Shown: piece by piece, positions 1 to 7,443 of the stretch
Layout: every line of letters starts with the position of its first letter
How positions within the stretch are numbered: the stretch's first letter is position 1
Origin: JAQTNP01 sp964616145
GTDB lineage: Bacteria; Patescibacteriota; Minisyncoccia; Minisyncoccales; PEYH01
Length of the DNA: 13,268 nt
Assembly: GCA_964616145.1 (NCBI GenBank)
Contig: CAZTRD010000026.1
Location: 1 to 13,268, forward strand
Reading direction: 5' to 3'
Program-made: the position numbers and the translations under genes
The notes under the pieces: model-generated
Databases searched by the model: none
Seen by the model: only the letters and a program-made list of their open reading frames with translations
Told to the model about the DNA's origin: nothing

Positions 1-285
1 TTGCCACCATTTGATGGCGTTAGCCTTATTCCAGATGGTGTTGAATACTCTCTGGTGATATGGAATATTGTCTGCCAACTGCTTTATTGAGCTTCCATTG
101 ATAAAAGGCAGATAACTTAGATGGCAAACACTTTGATGGAATGGAACTCCATGATGTTTGTTGACGCCCATGTATTGTAGTTTCTCATTTATCTTCAGTT
201 CCTTCCATGCAGTCATCAGAAGAGGAAGGAGAGATATTGACCCTTGAAAAGCATCAAGTAATGTCTGTATACTAAGATAGCTCAT
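1..285 (-). CDS. IS transposase, N-terminal part only (runs off the left edge)
   Basis: The minus strand is open from ATG at 285 to the window edge: 95 codons with no stop, beginning MSYLSIQTLLDAFQGS and reading on to KANAIKWWQ. A strong purine-rich site (AAGGGGGT) lies about 8 bases before the ATG and decides the start. The sequence is basic and aromatic, with segments such as NKHHGVPFHQSVCHLSYL and QLADNIPYHQRVFNTIW. This is the style of the N-terminal region of DDE transposases of IS4/IS1634-like elements. The catalytic domain is outside the window, so the family is an inference from style and context (an inverted repeat immediately upstream, at the edge of a glycan locus). It could instead be a remnant. 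The window does not show whether the gene is intact. Confidence 0.6.
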   Translation of the reverse strand, partial: MSYLSIQTLLDAFQGSISLLPLLMTAWKELKINEKLQYMGVNKHHGVPFHQSVCHLSYLPFINGSSIKQLADNIPYHQRVFNTIWNKANAIKWWQ

Positions 286-288
286 TTA

Positions 289-330
289 TGACCCCCTTGA
301 GTTGTTGCTATTACTCATTTTAGGGGGTCA
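289..330 (-). promoter_or_regulatory. Inverted repeat able to mask the IS transposase ribosome-binding site
   Basis: TGACCCCCT (289-297) and AGGGGGTCA (322-330) are perfect 9-base complements separated by 24 bases. In a leftward transcript that enters from outside the IS, the arms would form a hairpin that includes the AAGGGGGT ribosome-binding site of the transposase. A transcript starting inside the loop would lack the upstream arm and be free to be translated. This arrangement is known for IS10 and IS50 as protection against read-in transcription. Here it is inferred from sequence alone. Confidence 0.45.
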
Positions 331-401
331 ATATATCATTAAATTCGCATTTTATCAATGTTTTCATTCATTTGCAAAACTCTTGGAGTCTTAGAATAAT
401 T
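331..401. other. Short AT-rich leader before the glycan operon
   Basis: These 71 bases separate the presumed IS tip from the first operon gene. I see no convincing -35/-10 pair and no Bacteroidetes-type -33/-7 pair. The operon promoter may lie inside the IS end, or may have been displaced when the IS inserted. Confidence 0.3.
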
Positions 402-1757
402 ATGAAAACTGCTATTGTATCAACTCCTCAGATTAGTTATGATTTGGAAATTATTCGTGGCTCTATCGCATTTTTGTTTGATTCGTTGAATCTAAAGAAC
501 TTAATAAAAGAAAACGATAAAGTTGTCATCAAACCAAATTGGATACGCCAATCACATCAATATAACGGTGATGAATGGGAATCCGTAATAACACATCCTG
601 CTGTTATTACTTTGGTATTGGAATTTGTTTTGGGTTGTTTGAAAGGTTCTGGAAAAGTGACTATTGCTGACGGTCCACAAACAGATTCTTCATGGAATGA
701 GATCATGTCTCATACGACATCAGAGCTTTGGTTATCTATGGGGAAAAAATCTGGAAGTGAAGTAGAGATAATAGACTTTAGAGATCATGAATGGACCTTA
801 AAAGGTGAAATAATAACTAAACGAAAGAAACTTATAGGCGATCCTTTGGGGTCAACAATTGTTGATTTGGGTGATAAAAGTGAATTTGCCGATCATAAAA
901 TAAAAACAAAATATTATGGTGCCGACTATAATATTGAAGAAACTAATCAGGCTCATAATGCTGAATCTAATAAATATAAAGTATCAAAAACCGTTCTGGA
1001 ATCTGACGTCTTTATTAATATTCCCAAGCTAAAAACACATAAGAAAACCGGGATTACGTGCAGTCTAAAAAATTTAGTCGGTATAAACACATATAAAAAT
1101 TGGCTACCTCACTACACTATTGGAACACCAGATAACGGGGGAGATCAATTTGCAAGTTCAACGAATAAGAGTAAGGTCGAAACAAATCTAGTCAATAGGG
1201 TAAAGTCAGTGTTAAATAAATATCCTGTGATTGGCAACGTGATTTCCCCCTTGAGAGAGTTAGGCAAATATATCTTCGGCAATACAGACGATGTAATCAG
1301 AAGCGGAAATTGGTATGGAAATGACACAATTTGGCGTACAGTCCTTGACCTTAATAAGATTCTATTTTATGCGAATGCTGATGGCTCGATGCGAGAATCA
1401 GTGGTGTCGAATATGAAGAGATATATAACGATTGTAGATGGCATAATTGCAGGTGAAGGTAATGGTCCTATGTCCCCAGACCGTGTAGAAACAGGATTAT
1501 TGATTGCCGGAACAAATCCAGTAGCAGTTGATTGTATTTGTGCAAAATTAATGGGATTTGACTACCAAAAAATTCCAATGATTTATAAAGCATTTAATAT
1601 AAGGTATTACCCTCTGGTTAATTTTGTATATGAAGATATTGGGATCATTAGCAACGAAAGTAAGTTTAATGGAAATCTCGTAGAATTAAAGCGTGAAGAT
1701 ATATTTACTTTTAAGCCTCATTTTGGTTGGAAGGGGCATATAGAACTGGAGTCATAA
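402..1757 (+). CDS. DUF362 domain protein
   Basis: A 451-residue protein of the DUF362 family, whose biochemical role is not established. Visible family signatures are KPNW (44-47), the ADGP motif (89-92), the long conserved block around DVFINIPKLKTHK and ITCSLKNLVG (202-227), VDGIIAGEGNGP (345-356) and NPVAVDC (372-378). There is no C-terminal 4Fe-4S ferredoxin domain (no CxxCxxC), which some DUF362 proteins carry. There is no signal peptide, so it is probably cytoplasmic. I chose ATG 402; an upstream TTG at 372 would add ten unsupported residues. A GGAG at 385-388 lies rather far away (13 bases). It is the first gene of the plus-strand operon and is followed one base later by the CapK remnant. 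Being in a glycan cluster suggests a role in making or modifying a glycan precursor, but that is inference. Confidence 0.85.
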   Translation: MKTAIVSTPQISYDLEIIRGSIAFLFDSLNLKNLIKENDKVVIKPNWIRQSHQYNGDEWESVITHPAVITLVLEFVLGCLKGSGKVTIADGPQTDSSWNEIMSHTTSELWLSMGKKSGSEVEIIDFRDHEWTLKGEIITKRKKLIGDPLGSTIVDLGDKSEFADHKIKTKYYGADYNIEETNQAHNAESNKYKVSKTVLESDVFINIPKLKTHKKTGITCSLKNLVGINTYKNWLPHYTIGTPDNGGDQFASSTNKSKVETNLVNRVKSVLNKYPVIGNVISPLRELGKYIFGNTDDVIRSGNWYGNDTIWRTVLDLNKILFYANADGSMRESVVSNMKRYITIVDGIIAGEGNGPMSPDRVETGLLIAGTNPVAVDCICAKLMGFDYQKIPMIYKAFNIRYYPLVNFVYEDIGIISNESKFNGNLVELKREDIFTFKPHFGWKGHIELES

Positions 1758-1758
1758 A

Positions 1759-1908
1759 ATGTCTTACGGTAATAGTTTGCAAAAGATCATTTATAATAAT
1801 AGCCCGTATGTTCTAAAAATGCTTGCATCAAGTTATTATGGTTGGTCTACGTCATCAAAAAAATATGGTAGCTATTATAAGAATTGGGCAATTAGAAATG
1901 GAAGATAA
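1759..1908 (+). pseudogene. Remnant N-terminus (49 codons) of a second CapK-like gene
   Basis: A short reading frame starts one base after the DUF362 stop, with a good ribosome-binding site (GGAG at 1748-1751, 7 bases before ATG), and ends at TAA 1906-1908. Its product resembles the first 45 residues of the following CapK-like protein. LQKIIYNNSP, then a later G, then KKYGSYYKNW, line up with LYKFLKYYNSSP, G and IRYGQTYEKY in the same order and at nearly the same spacing. I read it as the surviving 5' end of a tandem paralogue whose remainder was lost by deletion. Its 3' end overlaps the CapK start by 11 bases in another frame, so it may still act as a translated leader that delivers ribosomes to the next gene, which has no clear ribosome-binding site of its own. 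Confidence 0.6.
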
Positions 1909-3355
1909 GTTATATAAATTCCTAAAATATTATAATTCTAGTCCACAATTTGTTAAGTTGGTCTTAGGAAAACTTTTTGGAGCAATTCCTTTATCTATTC
2001 GTTATGGGCAAACTTATGAGAAATATGCAGAATTACTAAAGAAATCTCAATGGTGGAGCAAAGAGGAACATGAGAAATATCAATTAGGTAAAATAAAGGC
2101 TATTATAAAACATGCTTACCATAATGTAGCATATTATCGAAAAATTTTCGACGAAATAGGATTAAAGCCCGAGGATATTTGCAGTTTTAGCGATTTTCAA
2201 GGGATCCCATTACTGAATAGAGATGATGTTATAAATAACAAACATGAACTTTTGGCAAGTAATTATGCTAATTCAAAACTTATTTATGTTACTACAGGGG
2301 GAACAACAGGAAAGCCTATTGGTATGTATTATAGAAAAGGTATTGAAAGATCTAGGGAATTGGCTTTCATGACATGCCAATGGGCTAGAGTTGGTTATAA
2401 AATTGGGGACAGTTTAGTTACTATAAGAGGAAATGTGATTCCTAACTACCTTTTATCAAAAGGCATATTTTGGGAATATGAACCCATAAAAAAAAGGCTT
2501 ATCCTATCTGTATATCACATGACAGATGAAAATATGCCTTTATACATTAAACAGATTAGAGACTTTAAACCCAAGTTTATACATACCTATCCTTCTGCTG
2601 TAACGATGCTGGCAATATTTATGAAGGAAAACGCTATTGACCCCTTCCCTTCTGTTAAGGCACTACTATGCAGTTCAGAGGCATTTTATCCTGGTCAGAG
2701 GGAACTGATCGAAAATGTTTTTCAGTGTAGAATATATAGCTGGTATGGTCATGGCGAAATGACTACATTAGCAGGTGAGTGTGAATATAGTAAGGAATAT
2801 CATATCTTTCCAGAATATGGTTTTACTGAGCTTGTAGATAATGATGGAAAAGTTATAGCTAGGGAAGAAAAGATTGGTGAGATTATAGGAACCGGTTTTG
2901 AAAATTGGGCAATGCCGTTTATTAGATATAGAACAGGTGATTTTGCCGAATATTCTGACAGAGAATGCGAATGTGGAAGAAAATATAAACTGTTTAAGCG
3001 TGTTGAAGGACGATGGTTACAAGAAATGATTGTAACACAGAAAGGTAATCTTATACCGATTACTGCTTTAAATATGCACTCCGATGTTTTTGATAATGTT
3101 AAACAATTTCAATTCTATCAAGATAGAGAAGGCGAAGTATTATTCAAAATAATCCCTACTAGCTCATTTTCGGAAAGAGATATTGCTAATATTAAACGGG
3201 AGTTAACAAGAAAATTAGCTAAAGATATCAAACTGGAAATCCAATTGGTTGATGAAATTGCTAGAACCCAAAGAGGCAAATACCGTTTTTTAATACAGAA
3301 ATTGCCCGTAGAAAAAATGAATTGGGGTAATTATATTACTTATAACGAATCATGA
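1898..3355 (+). CDS. CapK/PaaK-like adenylate-forming enzyme (phenylacetate-CoA ligase family)
   Basis: A 485-residue member of the ANL adenylating superfamily, of the CapK branch found in polysaccharide loci. It would activate a carboxylic acid with ATP as an acyl-AMP. The acid and acceptor are unknown. Motifs in order: N-terminal SQWWS near 50, the phosphate-binding loop TTGGTTGKP (132-140), the aromatic motif WYGHGE (282-287), RYRTGD (343-348, the conserved ribose-binding Asp), and RTQRGKYR (456-463) in the C-terminal lid, whose Lys matches the adenylation lysine position. A CEC pair at 357-359 is present. No signal peptide or membrane segment is visible. I chose ATG 1898 because homology to the family N-terminus starts there. 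The longer frame opening at 1823 encodes sequence that is only the shifted reading of the preceding remnant. The likely job is acyl decoration of the surface glycan. Confidence 0.85.
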   Translation: MEDKLYKFLKYYNSSPQFVKLVLGKLFGAIPLSIRYGQTYEKYAELLKKSQWWSKEEHEKYQLGKIKAIIKHAYHNVAYYRKIFDEIGLKPEDICSFSDFQGIPLLNRDDVINNKHELLASNYANSKLIYVTTGGTTGKPIGMYYRKGIERSRELAFMTCQWARVGYKIGDSLVTIRGNVIPNYLLSKGIFWEYEPIKKRLILSVYHMTDENMPLYIKQIRDFKPKFIHTYPSAVTMLAIFMKENAIDPFPSVKALLCSSEAFYPGQRELIENVFQCRIYSWYGHGEMTTLAGECEYSKEYHIFPEYGFTELVDNDGKVIAREEKIGEIIGTGFENWAMPFIRYRTGDFAEYSDRECECGRKYKLFKRVEGRWLQEMIVTQKGNLIPITALNMHSDVFDNVKQFQFYQDREGEVLFKIIPTSSFSERDIANIKRELTRKLAKDIKLEIQLVDEIARTQRGKYRFLIQKLPVEKMNWGNYITYNES

Positions 3356-3389
3356 ATAAATAAAATAAGAAACATTGCTTGGGACAAAT

Positions 3390-5504
3390 ATGAAACAAAT
3401 TACCCAAAACTTCAAAACAGGCGAATTGAAACTAGATGAAGTACCGGTATCACCAATCGGTTCTGGTTTCGTATTGGTGCAAAACGCATATTCTATTATC
3501 AGTGCTGGAACGGAGCGTAGTTCCGTATCCACAGCACAGGCTAACCTGATAGAGAAAGCACGCAAGCGTCCCGATCTCGTCAGGCAAGTGTTGGATAATG
3601 TCAAACGCGAGGGTTTGCTTGCCACTTATGACAAGGTTAAAAGCCGTCTCGATAATGTAAAAGCTCTTGGATACAGTTCCGCAGGTATTGTTATTGAGTC
3701 AAAATGTGAAGAGTTTAAATCAGGGGAACATGTTGCTTGTGCAGGTGATGGATATGCTTCTCATGCTGAGGTGGTCTGTATTCCCAAAAACCTTGTCGCA
3801 AGAATTCCTGATAACATCGGCTTTGACGAAGCTTCATTTACCACTGTTGGTTCGATCGCCATGCAGGGAGTACGTCAGGCTGACGTCAGAGTCGGTGAAA
3901 ACGTTGCGGTTATCGGGGTTGGTTTGGTAGGGCTTCTGACGATTCAGATCCTCAAAGCTTCTGGATGTAATGTCATTGGGCTTGATGTTAGTGATTATTC
4001 TTTAGAGCTTGGGAAAAAGTTTGGTTGCGATATAGTACATAAAAGCGATTGGGATTCTGTAAAAGCTGTTGAAGGCTCCACCAATGGTATAGGTGCAGAT
4101 GCTGTGATAATAACAGCAGGCACAAAATCCAATGAACCAATGGAGCTTGCAATAAACTTAGCAAGGAAAAAGGGCAAGGTTGTCGTAGTTGGTTTGGTGG
4201 GTATGGATATACCTCGTAGCCCATTTTATGAAAAGGAACTTGATATTCGAATCAGTTGCTCCTACGGACCCGGAAGATATGATCCATTGTATGAGGAAAA
4301 AGGAATAGACTATCCTGTGGGCTATGTCCGTTGGACTGAGAATCGCAACATGCAGGCTTTCCTTAACCTTGTATCCACTGGCAAAGTCAATGTCAAGGAC
4401 ATGATCACACACAAATTTCCGATAGAAAAGGCAACAGAGGCTTATGATCTGATCCTGAATAATAAGGAAAAATATATTGGCGTCTTGTTAGAATATCCTC
4501 AACAGACTATAGAGCAGGAAACAAAAGTCCATATATCCGGAGTTACTCCAAATCCATCTGCTGATTTGCATATCGGATTTATCGGGGCAGGCAATTTTGC
4601 TCAAAGCTATCTTCTGCCCAATATAATCAAGTTTGATGGGGGGGCTCTAACAGGAGTATGCACCAATCATGGAACAAGCGCAAAGAAAGTAGCCCAGAAA
4701 TTTAGCTTCGATTTTTGCACAACCGATCCGCAAGATATACTCAAAGATGAATCAATAAACACCGTATTCATTGCAACCCGGCATAGCTCGCACGGGAGAT
4801 ACGTAATAGATGCTCTAAAATCAGGAAAACACGTCTTTGTTGAAAAGCCTCTATGTCTAAACAAAGAGGAGCTTGACGAGATAAAATCAGTCTATGAATC
4901 CAGTAATTCAATACTTTCGGTTGGATTTAACAGGCGTTTTTCCCCATATAGTCTAGTAATCAAAGATTTATTTAAAGATCACTTAGCTCCTTTTGTCATA
5001 AACTATAGGGTAAATGCAGGAGTCATAACAAAAGATCATTGGATGAAAAATCCTGAACAAGGTGGACGAATTATTGGTGAGGCCTGTCATTTCATTGACT
5101 TTGTCCAGTTTGTAACTGATTCCAAACCATGCAAAGTATATGCAGAGCAAATATATGGTGATGAATCTTGCAGTATGACAGTTAGATTTGAGGATGGATC
5201 AATTGCTACAATATTTTATCTTGCGAATGGTGATAGAGGATTGCCAAAAGAACTTATAGAAATATCATGTGACGGCAAATCTGCGGTGCTAGACGACTGG
5301 AGGATACTTGAGCTTTATAGGAATGGCAAAAAGAAAAAGGTGAAGTCAGGCATACAAAAGGGTCATAAAGAAGAAATAAATGCATTTCTAAAGGCTATAC
5401 AGCTTGGTAAAAATTGTATTCCTTTTGAAGATATTTATATGACAACGTTGACTATTTTTATGGTTCATGAATCACTCACGGCAGGTAAAAGTATTGAATT
5501 TTGA
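3390..5504 (+). CDS. Bi-domain oxidoreductase: zinc-less MDR dehydrogenase fused to Gfo/Idh/MocA
   Basis: A 704-residue fusion of two NAD(P)-dependent dehydrogenases. Residues 1 to about 370 are a medium-chain dehydrogenase/reductase with the Rossmann motif GVGLVG (176-181). The usual catalytic zinc ligands are absent: SAGTERSS (38-45) stands where a CGTD-type Cys is expected, and GYSSAG replaces the GHE-type His. It is therefore probably zinc-independent. Residues 393-704 are a Gfo/Idh/MocA module with GAGNFA (399-404), the catalytic-lysine motif EKP (485-487, Lys486) and GEACHFID (563-570, His567). Such fusions recur in polysaccharide clusters and are thought to act on nucleotide sugars or glycosides; the substrate is unknown. 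I chose ATG 3390 over TTG 3375 because it begins the family-like MKQITQ. It lies 34 bases after CapK and has no clear Shine-Dalgarno. Confidence 0.85.
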   Translation: MKQITQNFKTGELKLDEVPVSPIGSGFVLVQNAYSIISAGTERSSVSTAQANLIEKARKRPDLVRQVLDNVKREGLLATYDKVKSRLDNVKALGYSSAGIVIESKCEEFKSGEHVACAGDGYASHAEVVCIPKNLVARIPDNIGFDEASFTTVGSIAMQGVRQADVRVGENVAVIGVGLVGLLTIQILKASGCNVIGLDVSDYSLELGKKFGCDIVHKSDWDSVKAVEGSTNGIGADAVIITAGTKSNEPMELAINLARKKGKVVVVGLVGMDIPRSPFYEKELDIRISCSYGPGRYDPLYEEKGIDYPVGYVRWTENRNMQAFLNLVSTGKVNVKDMITHKFPIEKATEAYDLILNNKEKYIGVLLEYPQQTIEQETKVHISGVTPNPSADLHIGFIGAGNFAQSYLLPNIIKFDGGALTGVCTNHGTSAKKVAQKFSFDFCTTDPQDILKDESINTVFIATRHSSHGRYVIDALKSGKHVFVEKPLCLNKEELDEIKSVYESSNSILSVGFNRRFSPYSLVIKDLFKDHLAPFVINYRVNAGVITKDHWMKNPEQGGRIIGEACHFIDFVQFVTDSKPCKVYAEQIYGDESCSMTVRFEDGSIATIFYLANGDRGLPKELIEISCDGKSAVLDDWRILELYRNGKKKKVKSGIQKGHKEEINAFLKAIQLGKNCIPFEDIYMTTLTIFMVHESLTAGKSIEF

Positions 5505-5506
5505 TT

Positions 5507-6673
5507 ATGCAAAAGAATATTGAAGATGCGTTCTTGAGATTGGTTAAATACGTTGAAGAGGAAGGCTTCTATGGTTATGATCCCTATGATGCGTTAAATA
5601 GTCCTATATTAAGCCTGCTTGGCAAACCATCAAAGCTGTTTAGAATTGCCTTCACACAAGCACTCAGAAGGTCTATTATTAATTTTCGTCCACTGATTGC
5701 CATAGGCAAAAGCCATACTCCCAAAGGCATGGGGTTATTTCTAAGTTCTTATATAAATCTATACAAAATCTATAAAGATGAGAGCTATCTGGACAATATC
5801 GAGTTCCTTGCTGATTGGCTAATTAATAATTATTCAAATGGATATTCAGGTTATTGCTGGGGATATAATTTTGATTGGCAGAATAGGACATTCTTTGCGC
5901 CAAAAGGAACCCCGAATATAGTGAATACGTCATTTATAGGGCATGCATTACTGGATACTTTTGAATGTCTTGGGTTAGAAAAATATCTCGAAGTTGCTCA
6001 AAGTGCCTGCAATTTTATTTTGCAGGATTTAAATACCCATTGTGAAGGGGATGCTGCATGTTTTAGCTATACTCCATTAGATAATTCAAAAGTCTATAAT
6101 GCCAATTATCTGGGGGCGAGTTTGCTAATCCGTACCTATTCCTATACCAAAAATGAAGAATTATTGATTAATGCTAACAAGGCTTATGAATATGGTAATA
6201 AGAATCAGATGCAAGATGGTTCGTGGTTTTACGGTAGTTCTGAATCTCAACGTTGGATAGATAGCTTTCACACTGGCTACAACATTGACGCATTGCATTG
6301 TTACGAAAAAAGCATAGGAGAAAATAAATTCGGTACTCATATCAAAAAAGGGCTGGATTTCTACATCAAAAATTTCTTTTTGGACGACGGCACTCCCAAA
6401 TATTACCACAATTCCATATACCCGATTGATATTCACTGCCCTGCTCAAGCCCTTGTAACATTAAGCAAGCTAAAGGACTATGATGATAGAGCTATTTCCA
6501 TATCAGAAAAAGTCCTGAACTGGACAATAAAAAATATGCAGGACCCAAAGGGGTTCTTTTATTTTCGCAAGGGAAAGTTACTAACAAATAAAATCCCATA
6601 TATGAGGTGGGGACAGGCATGGATGCTATATGGTTTATCTAATTTGCTCTATTGCCATAATGAGGAAAGATGA
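5507..6673 (+). CDS. Predicted all-helical six-hairpin-like protein of polysaccharide clusters
   Basis: A 388-residue soluble protein of unassigned function. It is built from recurring helix-pair units with aromatic and small residues at similar intervals: NTSFIGHALLDTFE (140-153), NANYLGASLLIRTY (198-211), HTGYNIDALHCYEK (255-268), DIHCPAQALVTLSKL (308-322) and RWGQAWMLYGLSNLL (367-381). This periodicity is what an (alpha/alpha)6 toroid shows, the fold of many glycoside hydrolases, lyases and epimerases. That fold is inferred by eye, not searched. No signal peptide is present, so a cytoplasmic role on a precursor or lipid-linked glycan fits better than secretion. The start ATG 5507 lies 2 bases after the oxidoreductase stop. 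The gene shares an ATGA overlap with the next one, so translation is likely coupled. I do not recognise a specific enzyme activity. Confidence 0.7.
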   Translation: MQKNIEDAFLRLVKYVEEEGFYGYDPYDALNSPILSLLGKPSKLFRIAFTQALRRSIINFRPLIAIGKSHTPKGMGLFLSSYINLYKIYKDESYLDNIEFLADWLINNYSNGYSGYCWGYNFDWQNRTFFAPKGTPNIVNTSFIGHALLDTFECLGLEKYLEVAQSACNFILQDLNTHCEGDAACFSYTPLDNSKVYNANYLGASLLIRTYSYTKNEELLINANKAYEYGNKNQMQDGSWFYGSSESQRWIDSFHTGYNIDALHCYEKSIGENKFGTHIKKGLDFYIKNFFLDDGTPKYYHNSIYPIDIHCPAQALVTLSKLKDYDDRAISISEKVLNWTIKNMQDPKGFFYFRKGKLLTNKIPYMRWGQAWMLYGLSNLLYCHNEER

Positions 6674-7443
6674 ATATGATTGAGGTAAAATCCATCAAAG
6701 AGTCAAATAAGGGCAGTAAAATAGACTTCCTTGGATTTCCAATACATACATATTCAATGGACGAAACAGTTCAGTATATTCTTGATAATATCAGACAGAA
6801 AAGGATAGTTAATCACGTAGTCCTTAACGCAGCCAAATTGGTATATGCAAAGAAATCACCCATCTTGGAAAAAGCTATCCTTAATAGCGATCTGATCAAT
6901 GCTGACGGGCAATCCATAGTATGGGGCGCAAGATTGCTTGGTATGAATATACCAGAAAGAGTGGCTGGTATTGACTTATTTTTCCGATTGATGGATGAGT
7001 TCCAAAAAGCTGGCATTTCCGTTTTTTTTCTTGGTGCTAATGCGAATGTGTTGGATGAGATGCTAAAAAAGGTTAAAATTAGATGCCCAAATCTTGAAAT
7101 CGCAGGTTATCGAGATGGCTATTTTCCCCAGGATAAAGATAAGCAAGTTTGCCAAATGATTAATGATTCTAATGCACAAGCTCTCTTTATTGGCATATCG
7201 TCGCCAAAAAAAGAGATATTTCTGCTTGAGAATTCTGCAATATTAAAGCCTTGCTTTAGAATGGGTGTTGGAGGAAGTTTTGATATACTTGCCGGTCATA
7301 CCAAACGAGCGCCCAAAATGATGCAAAATCTTGGTCTTGAATGGTTATACCGTATTTATCAAGAACCAAGACGTATGTGGAAGAGATATGCGATTACCAA
7401 TACTTTGTTTCTGTATTATCTTCTGAAAGAGGCGATGAAATGA
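6670..7443 (+). CDS. WecG/TagA/CpsF family glycosyltransferase
   Basis: A 257-residue GT26-family enzyme of normal length. The family transfers a sugar (ManNAc, ManNAcA or glucose in known members) from a UDP-sugar to a polyprenyl-diphosphate-linked first sugar at the inner membrane face. Motifs seen: NADGQSIVW (77-85), whose Asp79 matches the proposed catalytic base, RVAGIDL (97-103), VFFLGAN (118-124), MGVGGSFDILAG (198-209), KRAP (212-215), and the C-terminal GLEWLYRIYQEPRRMWKRY (222-240) with the conserved Arg/Lys cluster. The start at ATG 6670 overlaps the previous stop as ATGA and has a GAGGAAAG site just upstream. A second ATG at 6676 is possible. It sits directly before the initiating transferase, as expected for first-step and second-step enzymes. 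Donor sugar is unknown. Confidence 0.92.
   Translation: MNMIEVKSIKESNKGSKIDFLGFPIHTYSMDETVQYILDNIRQKRIVNHVVLNAAKLVYAKKSPILEKAILNSDLINADGQSIVWGARLLGMNIPERVAGIDLFFRLMDEFQKAGISVFFLGANANVLDEMLKKVKIRCPNLEIAGYRDGYFPQDKDKQVCQMINDSNAQALFIGISSPKKEIFLLENSAILKPCFRMGVGGSFDILAGHTKRAPKMMQNLGLEWLYRIYQEPRRMWKRYAITNTLFLYYLLKEAMK

Larger units (their letters stand above)
1..330 (-). mobile_element. Right-hand end of an insertion sequence, truncated by the window edge
   Basis: The stretch holds the start of a transposase-like gene reading leftward and, just upstream of it, an inverted repeat TGACCCCCT/AGGGGGTCA (289-297 and 322-330). I infer that the IS tip lies at or near 330, because TGACCCCCTAAAATG read inward from there looks like a terminal repeat. 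The other end is outside the window, so neither the matching terminal repeat nor a target duplication can be checked. The family is not recognised with confidence. Confidence 0.5.

Noticed and set aside
1823..1897. N-terminal extension of the CapK-like protein upstream of ATG 1898
   Set aside because: The extra residues are an out-of-frame reading of the remnant gene, and family similarity starts at MEDKLY.
3350..3625. Minus-strand frame opposite the oxidoreductase start
   Set aside because: It lies wholly within the coding start of a well-supported gene on the other strand and has no domain or ribosome-binding evidence.
7341..7439. N-terminal extension of the sugar transferase
   Set aside because: It overlaps the conserved GLEWLYR...MWKRY coding end of the WecG-type gene in another frame. 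ATG 7440 gives the usual ATGA overlap and begins at the first membrane segment.
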